20,407 nucleotides of DNA, taken from positions 1-20,407 of the forward strand of contig CAUDNR010001063.1 in the NCBI GenBank assembly GCA_958430865.1, read 5' to 3'. Under the pieces are notes generated by a model. The model was given only the letters and a program-made list of their open reading frames with translations. It did not search any database and was not told where the DNA came from. This document shows positions 11,655 to 19,782 of this stretch, one piece after another. Position 1 is the stretch's first letter. Each line of letters opens with the position of its first letter. A program made the position numbers and the translations under genes. Source of the DNA: Entrophospora sp. SA101 (Eukaryota; Glomeromycota; Glomeromycetes; Entrophosporales; Entrophosporaceae).

Positions 11655-11874
11655 CAACAACAATAATAACAACAACAACAACAATAACAACAACAATAAT
11701 AATAATAATAACAACAACAACAATAACAACAACCAAAATTGCAACATAAATGTTACCGGAACAGCCAATGTCAATTGTAATAATTATAGTAATTCCCCTG
11801 CAACTATTATCACTACTAGATTACATTTCCTTAGTGGTTTATTTTTGATTGCTGCATTCATTCTATTGAAATGA
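10974..11874 (+). CDS. Predicted secreted, GPI-anchored cysteine-containing protein with poly-asparagine tract
   Basis: There are three exons: 10974-11179, 11263-11318 and 11402-11874, both introns 83 bases, giving 244 residues. The start gives a clear signal peptide (MQKLSLVVILSFFSFSLLSV, cleaved near VGA/VDS). The mature N-terminal domain (about residues 25-105) has eight cysteines spaced C-x13-C-x12-C-x1-C-x9-C-x3-C-x19-C-x15-C, which suggests four disulfides. A Ser/Thr-rich segment follows (about 106-148). Then come 47 consecutive asparagines (residues 152-198), a second small segment with two cysteines, and a hydrophobic C-terminal tail (FLSGLFLIAAFILLK) after small residues, which fits a GPI-anchor signal. 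Splicing the first intron (TG + C) replaces a genomic TGG reading with cysteine, which supports the exon model. It should sit at the plasma membrane or in the cell wall. I do not recognise the cysteine domain, and its role (wall, adhesion or symbiotic interface) cannot be told from sequence. Confidence 0.8.
11593..11733 (+). repeat. Coding AAT/AAC repeat (47 asparagine codons)
   Basis: Every codon in this 141-base tract is AAT or AAC, preceded by three GAT codons. The 5' half is almost pure AAT and the 3' half mixes AAC in, which is what trinucleotide expansion followed by synonymous change looks like. Its length is expected to vary between strains. Confidence 0.97.
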
Positions 11875-12761
11875 GAAAGGGCAATAAAAACATAATCACT
11901 GGTGACTCATTATAATAAAATTGTAAAATATAGACAAACATTTTTATAAAACATCATGTATTAAAAAGTACATTATATGCAAAAAGTAAATAATATATAA
12001 TTATTTAATTTATAAACCCTCAATTGAGTCAATTTCAAGTAATGCTCAAGTGAGAGCCCCAAAAAATACTAGTTCTCTTTATTACTGACTTTTGAAAAAG
12101 CAAAGTGGCATATAACTATCGAAACTGGAAAATGATTGTTCGTTTTATGTCAGAAAGGTGCTTTTTGATTTAACTTGACCGTAAGTCATTGAGTAGGCTG
12201 TGTGTTGTGCATTAAATAACCTATTAATTAAGAAACGCAGATTGCACGCTCGCTGTAAACGTTCAAATAATTATCACAATTATTTAAAAACGTCTAGATA
12301 TTTATTTAACAATGTTAATGAACTGATAATTTTATTGTTGTAAAATTAAATAAAAGTTATCTTTATTTGTTTGAATTTTACTTCTTTAAATAAATAAAAA
12401 TACAATTCTTAAATATAAATATAAATCATAAGAAAATAAGTAAATGTATAATCTATATATTGTATGGAAGCTTATAGGCTTCCCGGAAAGTATGATCATA
12501 ATTTAAAGATAACTTCTTTGATTATAAATAATATAAATATAATAATAATATGATTATATTCCCCACAATATAGCATAACAATATAATATCCACATTCTTA
12601 ATAAAAATAATAGTATATGTATAATTCTTTAACAAAAAATCCCGATTGCCAAGTAACTGATAAAAAAAATGAATTCCTCTGGTCACCAAATATGGTAATA
12701 AAATTAATTGCCATTTGTGTGACATATTATTTCGAGGATTGTTACACTCGCAACAGCATAT
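11875..12761. other. Intergenic, no gene recognised
   Basis: AT-rich DNA downstream of the secreted-protein gene. It contains a perfect 6-bp stem hairpin at 12466-12483 (GGAAGC, loop TTATAG, GCTTCC) and an inverted repeat at about 12259-12293 (AAATAATT / AATTATTT arms flanked by ACGTT / AACGT). The minus-strand open frame that starts in the relic to the right continues to about 12522, but its lower part is low-complexity hydrophobic and not convincing. Confidence 0.5.
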
Positions 12762-12887
12762 ATATTCAGCTTGTTTTACATTCAACCCTTTTCTATAACA
12801 TTCCATATATTGAAATGACTTCCTTGCAAATTTATGGATTGAACTTAATGAAACAGAGTCTAAAGCTAAATGAACTGTTTTTAACAA
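12762..12887 (-). pseudogene. Relic of a DDE-type transposase C-terminus
   Basis: On the minus strand the translation contains KFARKSFQYMECYRKGL followed by NVKQAEY. It resembles the C-terminal segment of transposases that are very common in Rhizophagus-type genomes (a K/R-F-A-R-K ... YM-D-YRKGL ... AE pattern, from memory). No upstream catalytic part is visible, and the reading frame drifts into low-complexity hydrophobic sequence beyond it. A fragment only; the superfamily is not determined. Confidence 0.45.
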
Positions 12888-13197
12888 ACCCTCACAGGTG
12901 TAGTTACAATTCTCTCTTGCATACTACTTGGCACCCCAATACATTTCTATGTAATTAAGTTCACAGTGATATTTAGGATAAAATAAACATAGCGGCTTAA
13001 ATATGATTGGTTGATTTTAGAAATTATAGTCACATATTATTTAATATAAAAATTTACCATTCACCTGACTTTAAATGATAACGCAGCCTCACAAATAATT
13101 TGAATAAGGGTTAGGTAATTCGGAAGTTAGCTATAGAGAATTCTTTTTTTAAAAAAACCAAAGGTAGAATTTCAATAACCAATTTAAAAATGAATTA
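12888..13197. other. Intergenic, nothing recognised
   Basis: About 310 bases of AT-rich DNA between the transposase relic and the repeat-family pseudogene, with no open frame or motif I can support. Confidence 0.5.
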
Positions 13198-13974
13198 GAA
13201 AAGTCAAAACAAATGTGGAAAAAAAGGTAAGAGGAAGGTAGAACACTGTGATTTAGAAGGTTATGATGAAGTTATATGTGATTATGAAAAGAATGGTGCT
13301 TCTATTATATCTGATAGAGTGACAATACCGGAAATTAATTGTCATTTAAATTTAGTAGGAAAAGCTTTATGTAGAAAGCATTACAATAAGTTAATTGTTA
13401 ATGCAAAAAAAAAAAAAATTACTAACATTTGTTCTCATCCTAAGCATCAAATATATTTACCTACAGCACAAAAAGAAACAACATCATTTAAAAAGGCACC
13501 TGAAAGACTAATTGAATATTTTAAATTATCTGAGACAGCTGTAATGTGTTATCATTGTTTATTGGAGACTGATCATGATTCAGAATATTTAGGTTCTTCA
13601 AATTATTTATTACCAATTAAAAGAACTTTGAAAGAAAATATACGAAAATTTCAAGATAGAGTTTATGTATTACGCAATGATGTTATTTACTCAGAAAAAG
13701 AATTTCAAGAATTGGAGACTGCATATTATGAGGTGTGTGCAGAACTTGATGAAGTAAAATTAGGTAATTATTTTTTTTCTTTTTTTTTATTGTCAATTGT
13801 ATTTGTTAACATGGTTATTTTTTTTATTTATTTTAGAAATGACTCCTCTTAGTAAAAAAATTAAACTAATAGCAGATATACTGTATATAAGACAGAGAGT
13901 AAATAATGAAAACCAATTTTGGAACCTGAAGCATTTAATAGGATGTTAGAAGAAACCGAACCAGAATTAAAGGG

Positions 13975-13981
13975 TTTTTTG
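13975..13981. repeat. Left target-site duplication of the MITE
   Basis: TTTTTTG here repeats exactly at 14126-14132 on the other side of the element. If one more base on each side is counted the pair becomes G/A-TTTTTTG, an 8-base duplication with one mismatch. Confidence 0.65.
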
Positions 13982-14124
13982 TATACATGAAGTCGAAATT
14001 AAAACCCCAAAGTCGAAATGTTTCAACTTGAGGCAACTACATAGTAAAAATCTGTTTCAGCCTTATTTCGACCCTATTTCAACCAGATCTGCAAATGGTC
14101 GAAATAGTTTTGACTTCATGTATA
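13982..14124. mobile_element. MITE with 13-bp perfect terminal inverted repeats
   Basis: A 143-bp insert starts TATACATGAAGTC and ends GACTTCATGTATA, a perfect 13-bp inverted repeat that continues imperfectly inward (GAAAT / ATTTTG side). Inside, the motif GTCGAAAT or its complement recurs several times (AAGTCGAAAT twice, TATTTCGACC, GGTCGAAATAG), so the element can fold extensively. It has no coding capacity. TTTTTTG flanks it on both sides, and coding homology of the host pseudogene stops at its left edge and resumes at its right edge. A 7-8 base duplication is more like hAT or a related superfamily than Tc1/mariner. The superfamily is not assigned. Confidence 0.85.
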
Positions 14125-14125
14125 A

Positions 14126-14132
14126 TTTTTTG
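14126..14132. repeat. Right target-site duplication of the MITE
   Basis: TTTTTTG, matching 13975-13981. Host coding homology (DQLYKGTNPG) resumes right after it. Confidence 0.65.
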
Positions 14133-14704
14133 ATCAACTATATAAAGGAACTAATCCAGGTTCTAAAAGCAATATGATTAACAAAAAAAATAAAAAAAGA
14201 TTAGTTTTATTTTGTTATTTTTTGGCAGGTCTGAATAATAAATTTATTAGTGGAATTAAAGCAGAAATTGGCTATCTATTGGATGGTGCAGGTGCATCTA
14301 TCTCAGCAATTGAGACATTTGCAGGAGCAGGCATGAGTATTAGACGTGGGACTGTAGCAAAAAATAAAAAAAAGGATGCATCAACTCACATTGAGACAGT
14401 TGGAATTTTTGTTGCAGAATTTGTAAGTACAGTATGTTTTAATATGCAAATTTTCATTTCTCTAACGTTTCTAAAAAAAATAATAAATAAAAAAATAAAA
14501 CTTGGCCCGAATTTTTTTTCCCCAAATATTCCCACTTCAAAAAAAAAATGAATTGAATAAAAACGTGCATTATAACCTCATCTGAAATTTTAACATATGA
14601 TAATACGCATCTTAAATAACCATCTGTGATGTTATGAATTTTTTTGTAAACAAGCTTGATTTTTAATAAATATTTTTGAAAATTTAAAAAAATTAATATT
14701 AAAA

Positions 14705-15728
14705 ATGTTGGCTTTGACTGAAATTCAATGTAGCAAAACTATTTGTCTTTACAAAAATAATGAACCCATTTCCAAAATAGCCAAAATTCTTGATATTCAT
14801 AGAACAACAATATCTCGTACTATTAAAAAACATATTGATGGTGAAGGTCTTGCTACAAAGCAGCGAAATGGTTGTCCAAAATTAATTAATCAACAATGAA
14901 AATCAAAAAACATTAAAAAAAATTTTAAAGCGAAATAATCGAAAGTCTGCTGAGCAAATAAAAAACAAATTTAACGAAAAAACAAAGTGATGTTTCAACT
15001 AAGACTATTAGAAGAACATTACATGAATTAAATATTTTTTCTCGTGTTCCTGCAGCAAAGCCACTTTTAAATGACCAACAAAGAACCAATCGATTAAATT
15101 GGTGTCTTGGGAGAAGGAGTTGGACGGTTAGAAAATGGAAATCTATCATTTGGAGTGATGAAAGTAGATTTACAATCTATAAAAATGATGGACCAGGATA
15201 TGTTTGGAGAACTCCTGGTACCAGGTTTAATATTGAAAACATGACTCCTACTGTGAAGTTTGGAGGTGGAGGCTTGATGATGTGGGGTTGTTTTTCAGGA
15301 AAACGTTTGGGCCCATTGATAGAAGTGGATGGTAAATTAAATAGCTTAGGATATATACGAATACTAGAAAACCATTTGTTACTTTAATTGAAAAAGACTT
15401 TAATAAGAGGGGTATTTGTATCAAGATGACAATGCCCGTCCATACTGCGAAAGTTGTAAAAAATTGGTTTTTAACAAATAAAATTAATGTTTTGTCTAAT
15501 TGGCCAAGTCAGTCCCCTGACTTGAATCTAATTGAACATTTATGGTCAAAGTTGGAAAGAAGAATTAGAAGGCACCCAAAAAATATGAAAAATATTAATG
15601 AGTTGGAGTTCGCATTACAGGAAGAATGGAGTAAAATTCCAATGGATGTTCTATTCAGACTGATAGAAAGTATGCCAAGGAGAATAGAAGCTGTTATTAA
15701 TAATAATGGGTGGCCAACCAAATATTGA
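14705..15728 (+). pseudogene. Tc1/mariner transposase, frame-broken (copy 1)
   Basis: Cut-and-paste transposase remnant of about 340 codons. The N-terminus has a paired-type helix-turn-helix (NEPISKIAKILDIHRTTISR, about residues 18-37). The first catalytic Asp lies in IIWSDESRFTIY, the second in QDDNA at about 15424-15440, and the Glu in [11 protein letters not shown]. If the broken parts are lined up, about 35 residues separate the second Asp and the Glu, one more than the Tc1 DD34E pattern. Five frame breaks are visible: a stop at 14897-14899; a shift near 14985; a shift with stop near 15384; a one-base loss near 15422; and a two-base loss near 15440. The last two throw the second Asp out of frame. 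No functional protein can be made. Confidence 0.9.
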
Positions 15729-15810
15729 TTTTATTTAAAATTTTAGACATGATTATTATGCGAGTTCTTGAGCAATTTTTTTTTTGTTGATGTTTTTGAT
15801 GATCATTTTC

Positions 15811-16004
15811 TTGGAAAAAAAAATTCGGACCAAGTTTTATTTTTTTATTTATTATTTTTCTTAGAAACGTTAGAGAAATGAAAATTTGCATATGGATTAA
15901 CAAGGACCTAGGTTACAAAATGACATTATTTTTTTGTATATTAATATGTACGTTTTTGTGTAATTAGTTGTTTTAGGGTGTGCGTGACTTTTGTCCAGTT
16001 AGTG
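15811..16004 (+). repeat. Right terminal inverted repeat of Tc1 copy 1
   Basis: Reverse-complements the left-end sequence at 14442-14525 for its inner part (ATTCGGACCAAGTTTT; AACGTTAGAGAAATGAAAA) and matches copy 2 at 19588-19780 for its full length. It ends AGGGTGTGCGTGACTTTTGT plus CCAGTTAGTG. Confidence 0.85.
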
Positions 16005-16006
16005 TA

Positions 16007-17231
16007 TAAATAAGTCTTTGGATTATAAACACCCAGGTAATTAATCAAACTGCCCAAAATTATGTTGTGCATTTGCTGATAATTTAATAAATAGAGTTAC
16101 TCTTTATTTATGTACTAAAGGGTAACTTTGACAAATCAGATTAATTATGAAAAATTACCGCAAAATTTCATCCAAATGCCAGTTTATGCAACCTATTAAG
16201 CTTTGAACCAATCCACCGACTCTATTAATTAATAATTTATTCTTAATTGCTTAAAACATATTTATTATTTAAAGGCTATGTGTGTTAAGGATTTGATATT
16301 TCACAAGTTAATGTTCTACCTACAATTACAAGGTACAATTAAAAGTGTGTTGATATTTTATAAAATCTAATTATATGAATTTTGAAATAAAATTCTCTTT
16401 TAATGGAAAGGTTTTTGAATATGGTATAAAGCAAGCAAGCTTAAATGTGAATATAATACTAATTGGGAATTGTGTAAATTATGCAACACATTGATTTAAT
16501 GGTAATGAAAATATTGACAAGTTGATTAAATCATCCAGTTAAAGCAACGGGTTATGAAATTTTTCAATGGATTCCTTATTTAAAAGGTAAGCGAAGGTGA
16601 ATTTGTGGAGCTACCTGAATAATTGTGGTGATAGTAGAGACATGACTGCAGCGTTAATAATTCTCAAAATATGCAAAAGATTAAGTCCCAAGTTTATATT
16701 GTATTGAAAAATATTTTATACTAAAATTTACAAATCAAATCAAGTTTAATACAATTCCTTTTGATCCTTCAAACATTACATCTTGATGCTGTTTATTAAA
16801 TAAAATTTATAATAATTGTGTTATTAATGCATTGTCTAAACCTATTAATAATGTTATTAAACTACTGTATGCTTGAATATAAAAATACATCTGTTTCATA
16901 GTATATAATACTGACGTAGGGAAAGCGTTAAATATAAACCGTTTCTTTAAATTTTAAAGTTGTGCTCGCAACTCTAGTCACCTGTATGTGGCGCAACTTC
17001 GAATTACTAATATTAATACCTCCCTGTGGGCGTTAAAATTAACTGCAAGTTTCCCGAAATGTTACTACTATTATAATACATATATTTAGTAGCTTGCATT
17101 TCACTTTTACCAAATTAATTTTTTTCATTGAAAAGGTCATTTTTCATCATTATTATTTTCGATGAATCATAAAATAATCGACAATTTAGAATTTCCTTTT
17201 CTTCTTTCTTTTAGTGTAAATTACATTTAAA
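16007..17231. other. Spacer between Tc1 copy 1 and the kinase gene
   Basis: Mostly AT-rich noncoding DNA that must hold the kinase promoter. Apart from the kinase-type relic at 16437-16587, nothing is recognisable. Confidence 0.6.
16437..16587 (+). pseudogene. Relic of a kinase N-terminal region (AMF protein-kinase family)
   Basis: Three pieces in three different frames follow the order of the N-terminal region of many mycorrhizal protein kinases, as I remember that family. At 16437-16490 a Cys motif reads NTNWELCKLCNT. At 16498-16539 it reads GNENIDKLIKSS. At 16550-16585 it reads GYEIFQWIPYLK, ending at a donor-like GGTAAGC at 16586. In intact relatives the same order (CxxC near W..C..C, then GNxxIDxFI, then a GY/YE..xEWIPY block) precedes the glycine loop. 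Stops and two frame changes mark it as dead. It is about 640 bases upstream of a different, better-preserved kinase on the same strand. Confidence 0.5.
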
Positions 17232-18312
17232 ATGAGAATAACAATGAAGGAAAAAACAAAAAAATCATTTAAGGATTTTTTTAACATCAAAAAGATATTT
17301 TTTAAAAAAAAATTCATCGATAATAATGATATAACCGACATTAATAACCTTTATAATAATATTATTATTAAGGATAATAACAACAATAACAATAATTCAG
17401 CACCCCATACAACTACCAGTAATTTAACACCCAACAACAGCAACAGCAACAGGAACAGCAACAACAACAACGGCAACGACAATAACAATGATTCCGAAAT
17501 AATTAAGGGAACTTTAAAAGATCCAAAGAAATGGTTGGACGACGCAGAAATAGTTAAATTTCCTTACAACATATTTTCTGGTATTACTTATATCAATAAA
17601 GGTGCTTCGGGACAAGTTTATAGAGCCAAATGGAAGAGTGATATGGATGTAGCATTGAAAGAAATTATGAAAAAGACGAAAAAAGATGACGGTGAAGTTA
17701 TGAAACAATTTGTCCACGAGGTATAACATTATTTAGACCCGTGAGTATTTGTAATTAGTTATCTATCACTAAAGTAATATTACGTGACTATTTTTAGTTT
17801 AGATCACATAATCAAGTTGATGGCCATGAAAATATTTTGAATATTTATGGGATAACGCAAAGTAATATTTTTTTTACATTTAAAAACCAATAAATAAAAA
17901 ATTAATTAGTAATACATTCTATTTTTTTATTATACGAAAATTATAAAAATAGATCCTAAATCGGGAAATTATTCATTGGTTTTACAATTCGCTAACCACG
18001 GGACGCTCCATGAATATTTGTCTGCAAATGTTGATAAATTGGACTGGACAAAAAAGTTAGGTTTGGCATATCAGCTTGCTAGTGGCATACAAGCATTGCA
18101 TAGTAAAGGAATAATTCATCGAGACTTGGTACTTCTTTAATGATTTTTCTTTCTTTAATAGTATAGCATTAACACATTGTTAACATTAACATTAACCTTA
18201 CTATCGCTATAAATATTTGTTGTAGCATGCGGGAAATGTTCTTATAGTCGATGATAATATTAAGATTTCGGATTTCGGATTGTCAAAATCTAGAGAAAAA
18301 GTTTATGGAAAA
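17232..18312 (+). pseudogene. Protein kinase, truncated after the DFG motif by transposon sequence
   Basis: N-terminal two thirds of a protein kinase of the tyrosine-kinase-like / SPS1-like type expanded in mycorrhizal fungi. The exons are 17232-17720, 17798-17861, 17953-18128 and 18226-18312, with introns of 77-97 bases in consistent phases. The first ~100 residues are basic, then Asn-rich. The glycine loop is INKGASGQVYRAKW (about 121-134), the ATP lysine is in VALK (K143), and the alpha-C glutamate is probably in VHE (163). The catalytic loop is IIHRDLHAGNVL (Asp242), with an intron directly after HRDL, and DFG is at 259-261 (KISDFGLSKS). Coding ends REKVYG at 18309. The next bases belong to the inverted Tc1 copy 2, and TGA follows at 18313-18315. 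The APE motif and the whole C-terminal lobe are missing, and no continuation is visible after 19782. A catalytically dead N-lobe fragment of about 272 residues could still be made. Confidence 0.85.
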
Positions 18313-18389
18313 TGATCATCAAAAACATCAACAAAAAAAAAATTGCTCAAGAACTCGCATAATAATCATGTCTAAAATTTTAAATAAAA

Positions 18390-19413
18390 TCAATATTTGG
18401 TTGGCCACCCATTATTATTAATAACAGCTTCTATTCTCCTTGGCATACTTTCTATCAGTCTGAATAGAACATCCATTGGAATTTTACTCCATTCTTCCTG
18501 TAATGCGAACTCCAACTCATTAATATTTTTCATATTTTTTGGGTGCCTTCTAATTCTTCTTTCCAACTTTGACCATAAATGTTCAATTAGATTCAAGTCA
18601 GGGGACTGACTTGGCCAATTAGACAAAACATTAATTTTATTTGTTAAAAACCAATTTTTTACAACTTTCGCAGTATGGACGGGCATTGTCATCTTGATAC
18701 AAATACCCCTCTTATTAAAGTCTTTTTCAATTAAAGTAACAAATGGTTTTCTAGTATTCGTATATATCCTAAGCTATTTAATTTACCATCCACTTCTATC
18801 AATGGGCCCAAACGTTTTCCTGAAAAACAACCCCACATCATCAAGCCTCCACCTCCAAACTTCACAGTAGGAGTCATGTTTTCAATATTAAACCTGGTAC
18901 CAGGAGTTCTCCAAACATATCCTGGTCCATCATTTTTATAGATTGTAAATCTACTTTCATCACTCCAAATGATAGATTTCCATTTTCTAACCGTCCAACT
19001 CCTTCTCCCAAGACACCAATTTAATCGATTGGTTCTTTGTTGGTCATTTAAAAGTGGCTTTGCTGCAGGAACACGAGAAAAAATATTTAATTCATGTAAT
19101 GTTCTTCTAATAGTCTTAGTTGAAACATCACTTTGTTTTTTCGTTAAATTTGTTTTTTATTTGCTCAGCAGACTTTCGATTATTTCGCTTTAAAATTTTT
19201 TTTAATGTTTTTTGATTTTCATTGTTGATTAATTAATTTTGGACAACCATTTCGCTGCTTTGTAGCAAGACCTTCACCATCAATATGTTTTTTAATAGTA
19301 CGAGATATTGTTGTTCTATGAATATCAAGAATTTTGGCTATTTTGGAAATGGGTTCATTATTTTTGTAAAGACAAATAATTTCGCTACGTTGAATTTCAG
19401 TCAAAGCCAACAT
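18390..19413 (-). pseudogene. Tc1/mariner transposase, frame-broken (copy 2)
   Basis: Same transposase remnant as in copy 1. The start is MLALTEIQRSEIICLYKNN; copy 1 has CSKT in place of RSEI. The reading frame stops after KLINQQ at the same site, and the shifts around the second catalytic Asp are identical base for base. The C-terminal block with [11 protein letters not shown] is identical over about 100 residues to the other copy. Confidence 0.9.
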
Positions 19414-19587
19414 TTTTAATTTTTTTAAATTTTCAAAAATATTTATTAGAAATCAAGCTTGTTTACAAAAAAATTCATAACATCACAGATGGTTATTTAA
19501 GATGTGTATTATCATATGTTGAAATTTCAGATGAGGTTATGATGCACGTTTTATTCAATTCATTTTTTTTTGAAGTGGGAATATTTG

Positions 19588-19780
19588 GGGAAAAAAAATT
19601 CGGACCAAGTTTTATTTTTTTATTTATTATTTTTTTTAGAAACGTTAGAGAAATGAAAATTTGCATATAGATTAATAAATGCCTAGGTTACAAAACGACA
19701 TTATTTTTTTGTATATTTATTATGTAAGTTTTTATGCAATTATTTGTTTTAGGGTGTGCGTGACTTTTGTCCAGGTAGTG
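19588..19780 (-). repeat. Intact terminal inverted repeat of Tc1 copy 2
   Basis: Matches the right repeat of copy 1 (15811-16004) in the same plus-strand direction with a few changes, and includes the outer 112 bases that copy 1 lacks on its left side. Confidence 0.85.
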
Positions 19781-19782
19781 TA

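Larger units (their letters stand above)
13198..14441 (+). pseudogene. Decayed Cys/His-rich repeat-family gene, disrupted by a MITE and cut off by a Tc1 element
   Basis: The frame is open from 13198, after a TAG, to a donor at 13764. An intron spans 13764-13836 (73 bases), and coding resumes with MTPLSKKIKLIADILYIRQR. The first part has possible zinc ligands (EHCDLEGY, VICDYEKNG, ALCRKHYNKL, NICSHPKHQIYL, VMCYHCLLETD) and then a helical segment with ELETAYYEVCAELDEVK. The second part carries FCYFLAGLNNKFISGIKAEIGYLLD (given in pieces: FCYFLAGLNNKF, GIKAEIGYLL) and GAGMSIRRGTVAKNKKK. I recognise this only as a multicopy family of unknown function in mycorrhizal fungi, possibly carried by a large mobile element. 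Damage: one A lost in the run 13909-13912; a 143-bp MITE at 13982-14124; apparently one T lost in the T run at the MITE site; and loss of everything after about 14441, where Tc1 sequence begins. The stretch GTAAGTACAG at 14423 may be the next donor. Confidence 0.65.
14442..16006 (+). mobile_element. Tc1/mariner element, copy 1, left end truncated
   Basis: This Tc1-type element reads left to right. Its right end is CCAGTTAGTG followed by TA at 16005-16006; the reverse complement begins CACTAACTGGACAAAAGTC. The right terminal inverted repeat is long, about 190 bases (15811-16004). The left end matches the other copy only from ATATGCAAATTTTC at 14442, so the outermost 112 bases of the left repeat (as in copy 2, 19669-19780) are absent and there is no left TA. 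The broken transposase occupies 14705-15728. The element cuts off the repeat-family gene to its left. Confidence 0.9.
18310..19782 (-). mobile_element. Tc1/mariner element, copy 2, inverted, 3' end truncated
   Basis: Second copy of the same element, reading right to left. Its high-coordinate end is intact: AGGGTGTGCGTGACTTTTGT then CCAGGTAGTG, with TA at 19781-19782. Its low-coordinate end begins abruptly with GAAAATGATCATC, matching copy 1 only up to about 15810, so the whole 194-base right terminal repeat is missing and there is no TA or target duplication at the kinase junction. Similarity to copy 1 over the shared 1.36 kb is very high, with only scattered substitutions. Confidence 0.9.

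Noticed and set aside
11512..11774. Long minus-strand open frames of poly-Leu, poly-Ile or poly-Val
   Set aside because: They are the antisense readings of the AAT/AAC coding repeat and have no independent support.
12466..12483. GGAAGC/GCTTCC hairpin resembling a terminator
   Set aside because: Intrinsic terminators are not expected in a eukaryotic nuclear genome, and no gene ends just before it.
12617..12958. Plus-strand open frame of 113 codons opposite the transposase relic
   Set aside because: The minus strand carries the recognisable motif; this frame looks like its shadow.
13982..14124. MITE as a Tc1/mariner relative with TA duplication
   Set aside because: The ends do contain TATA, but removing the insert at TA does not restore the host sequence; using TTTTTTG as the duplication does so better.
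18397..19193. Plus-strand open frames in Tc1 copy 2, repeated antisense in copy 1
   Set aside because: They are antisense shadows of the transposase; their conservation only reflects the duplicated element.
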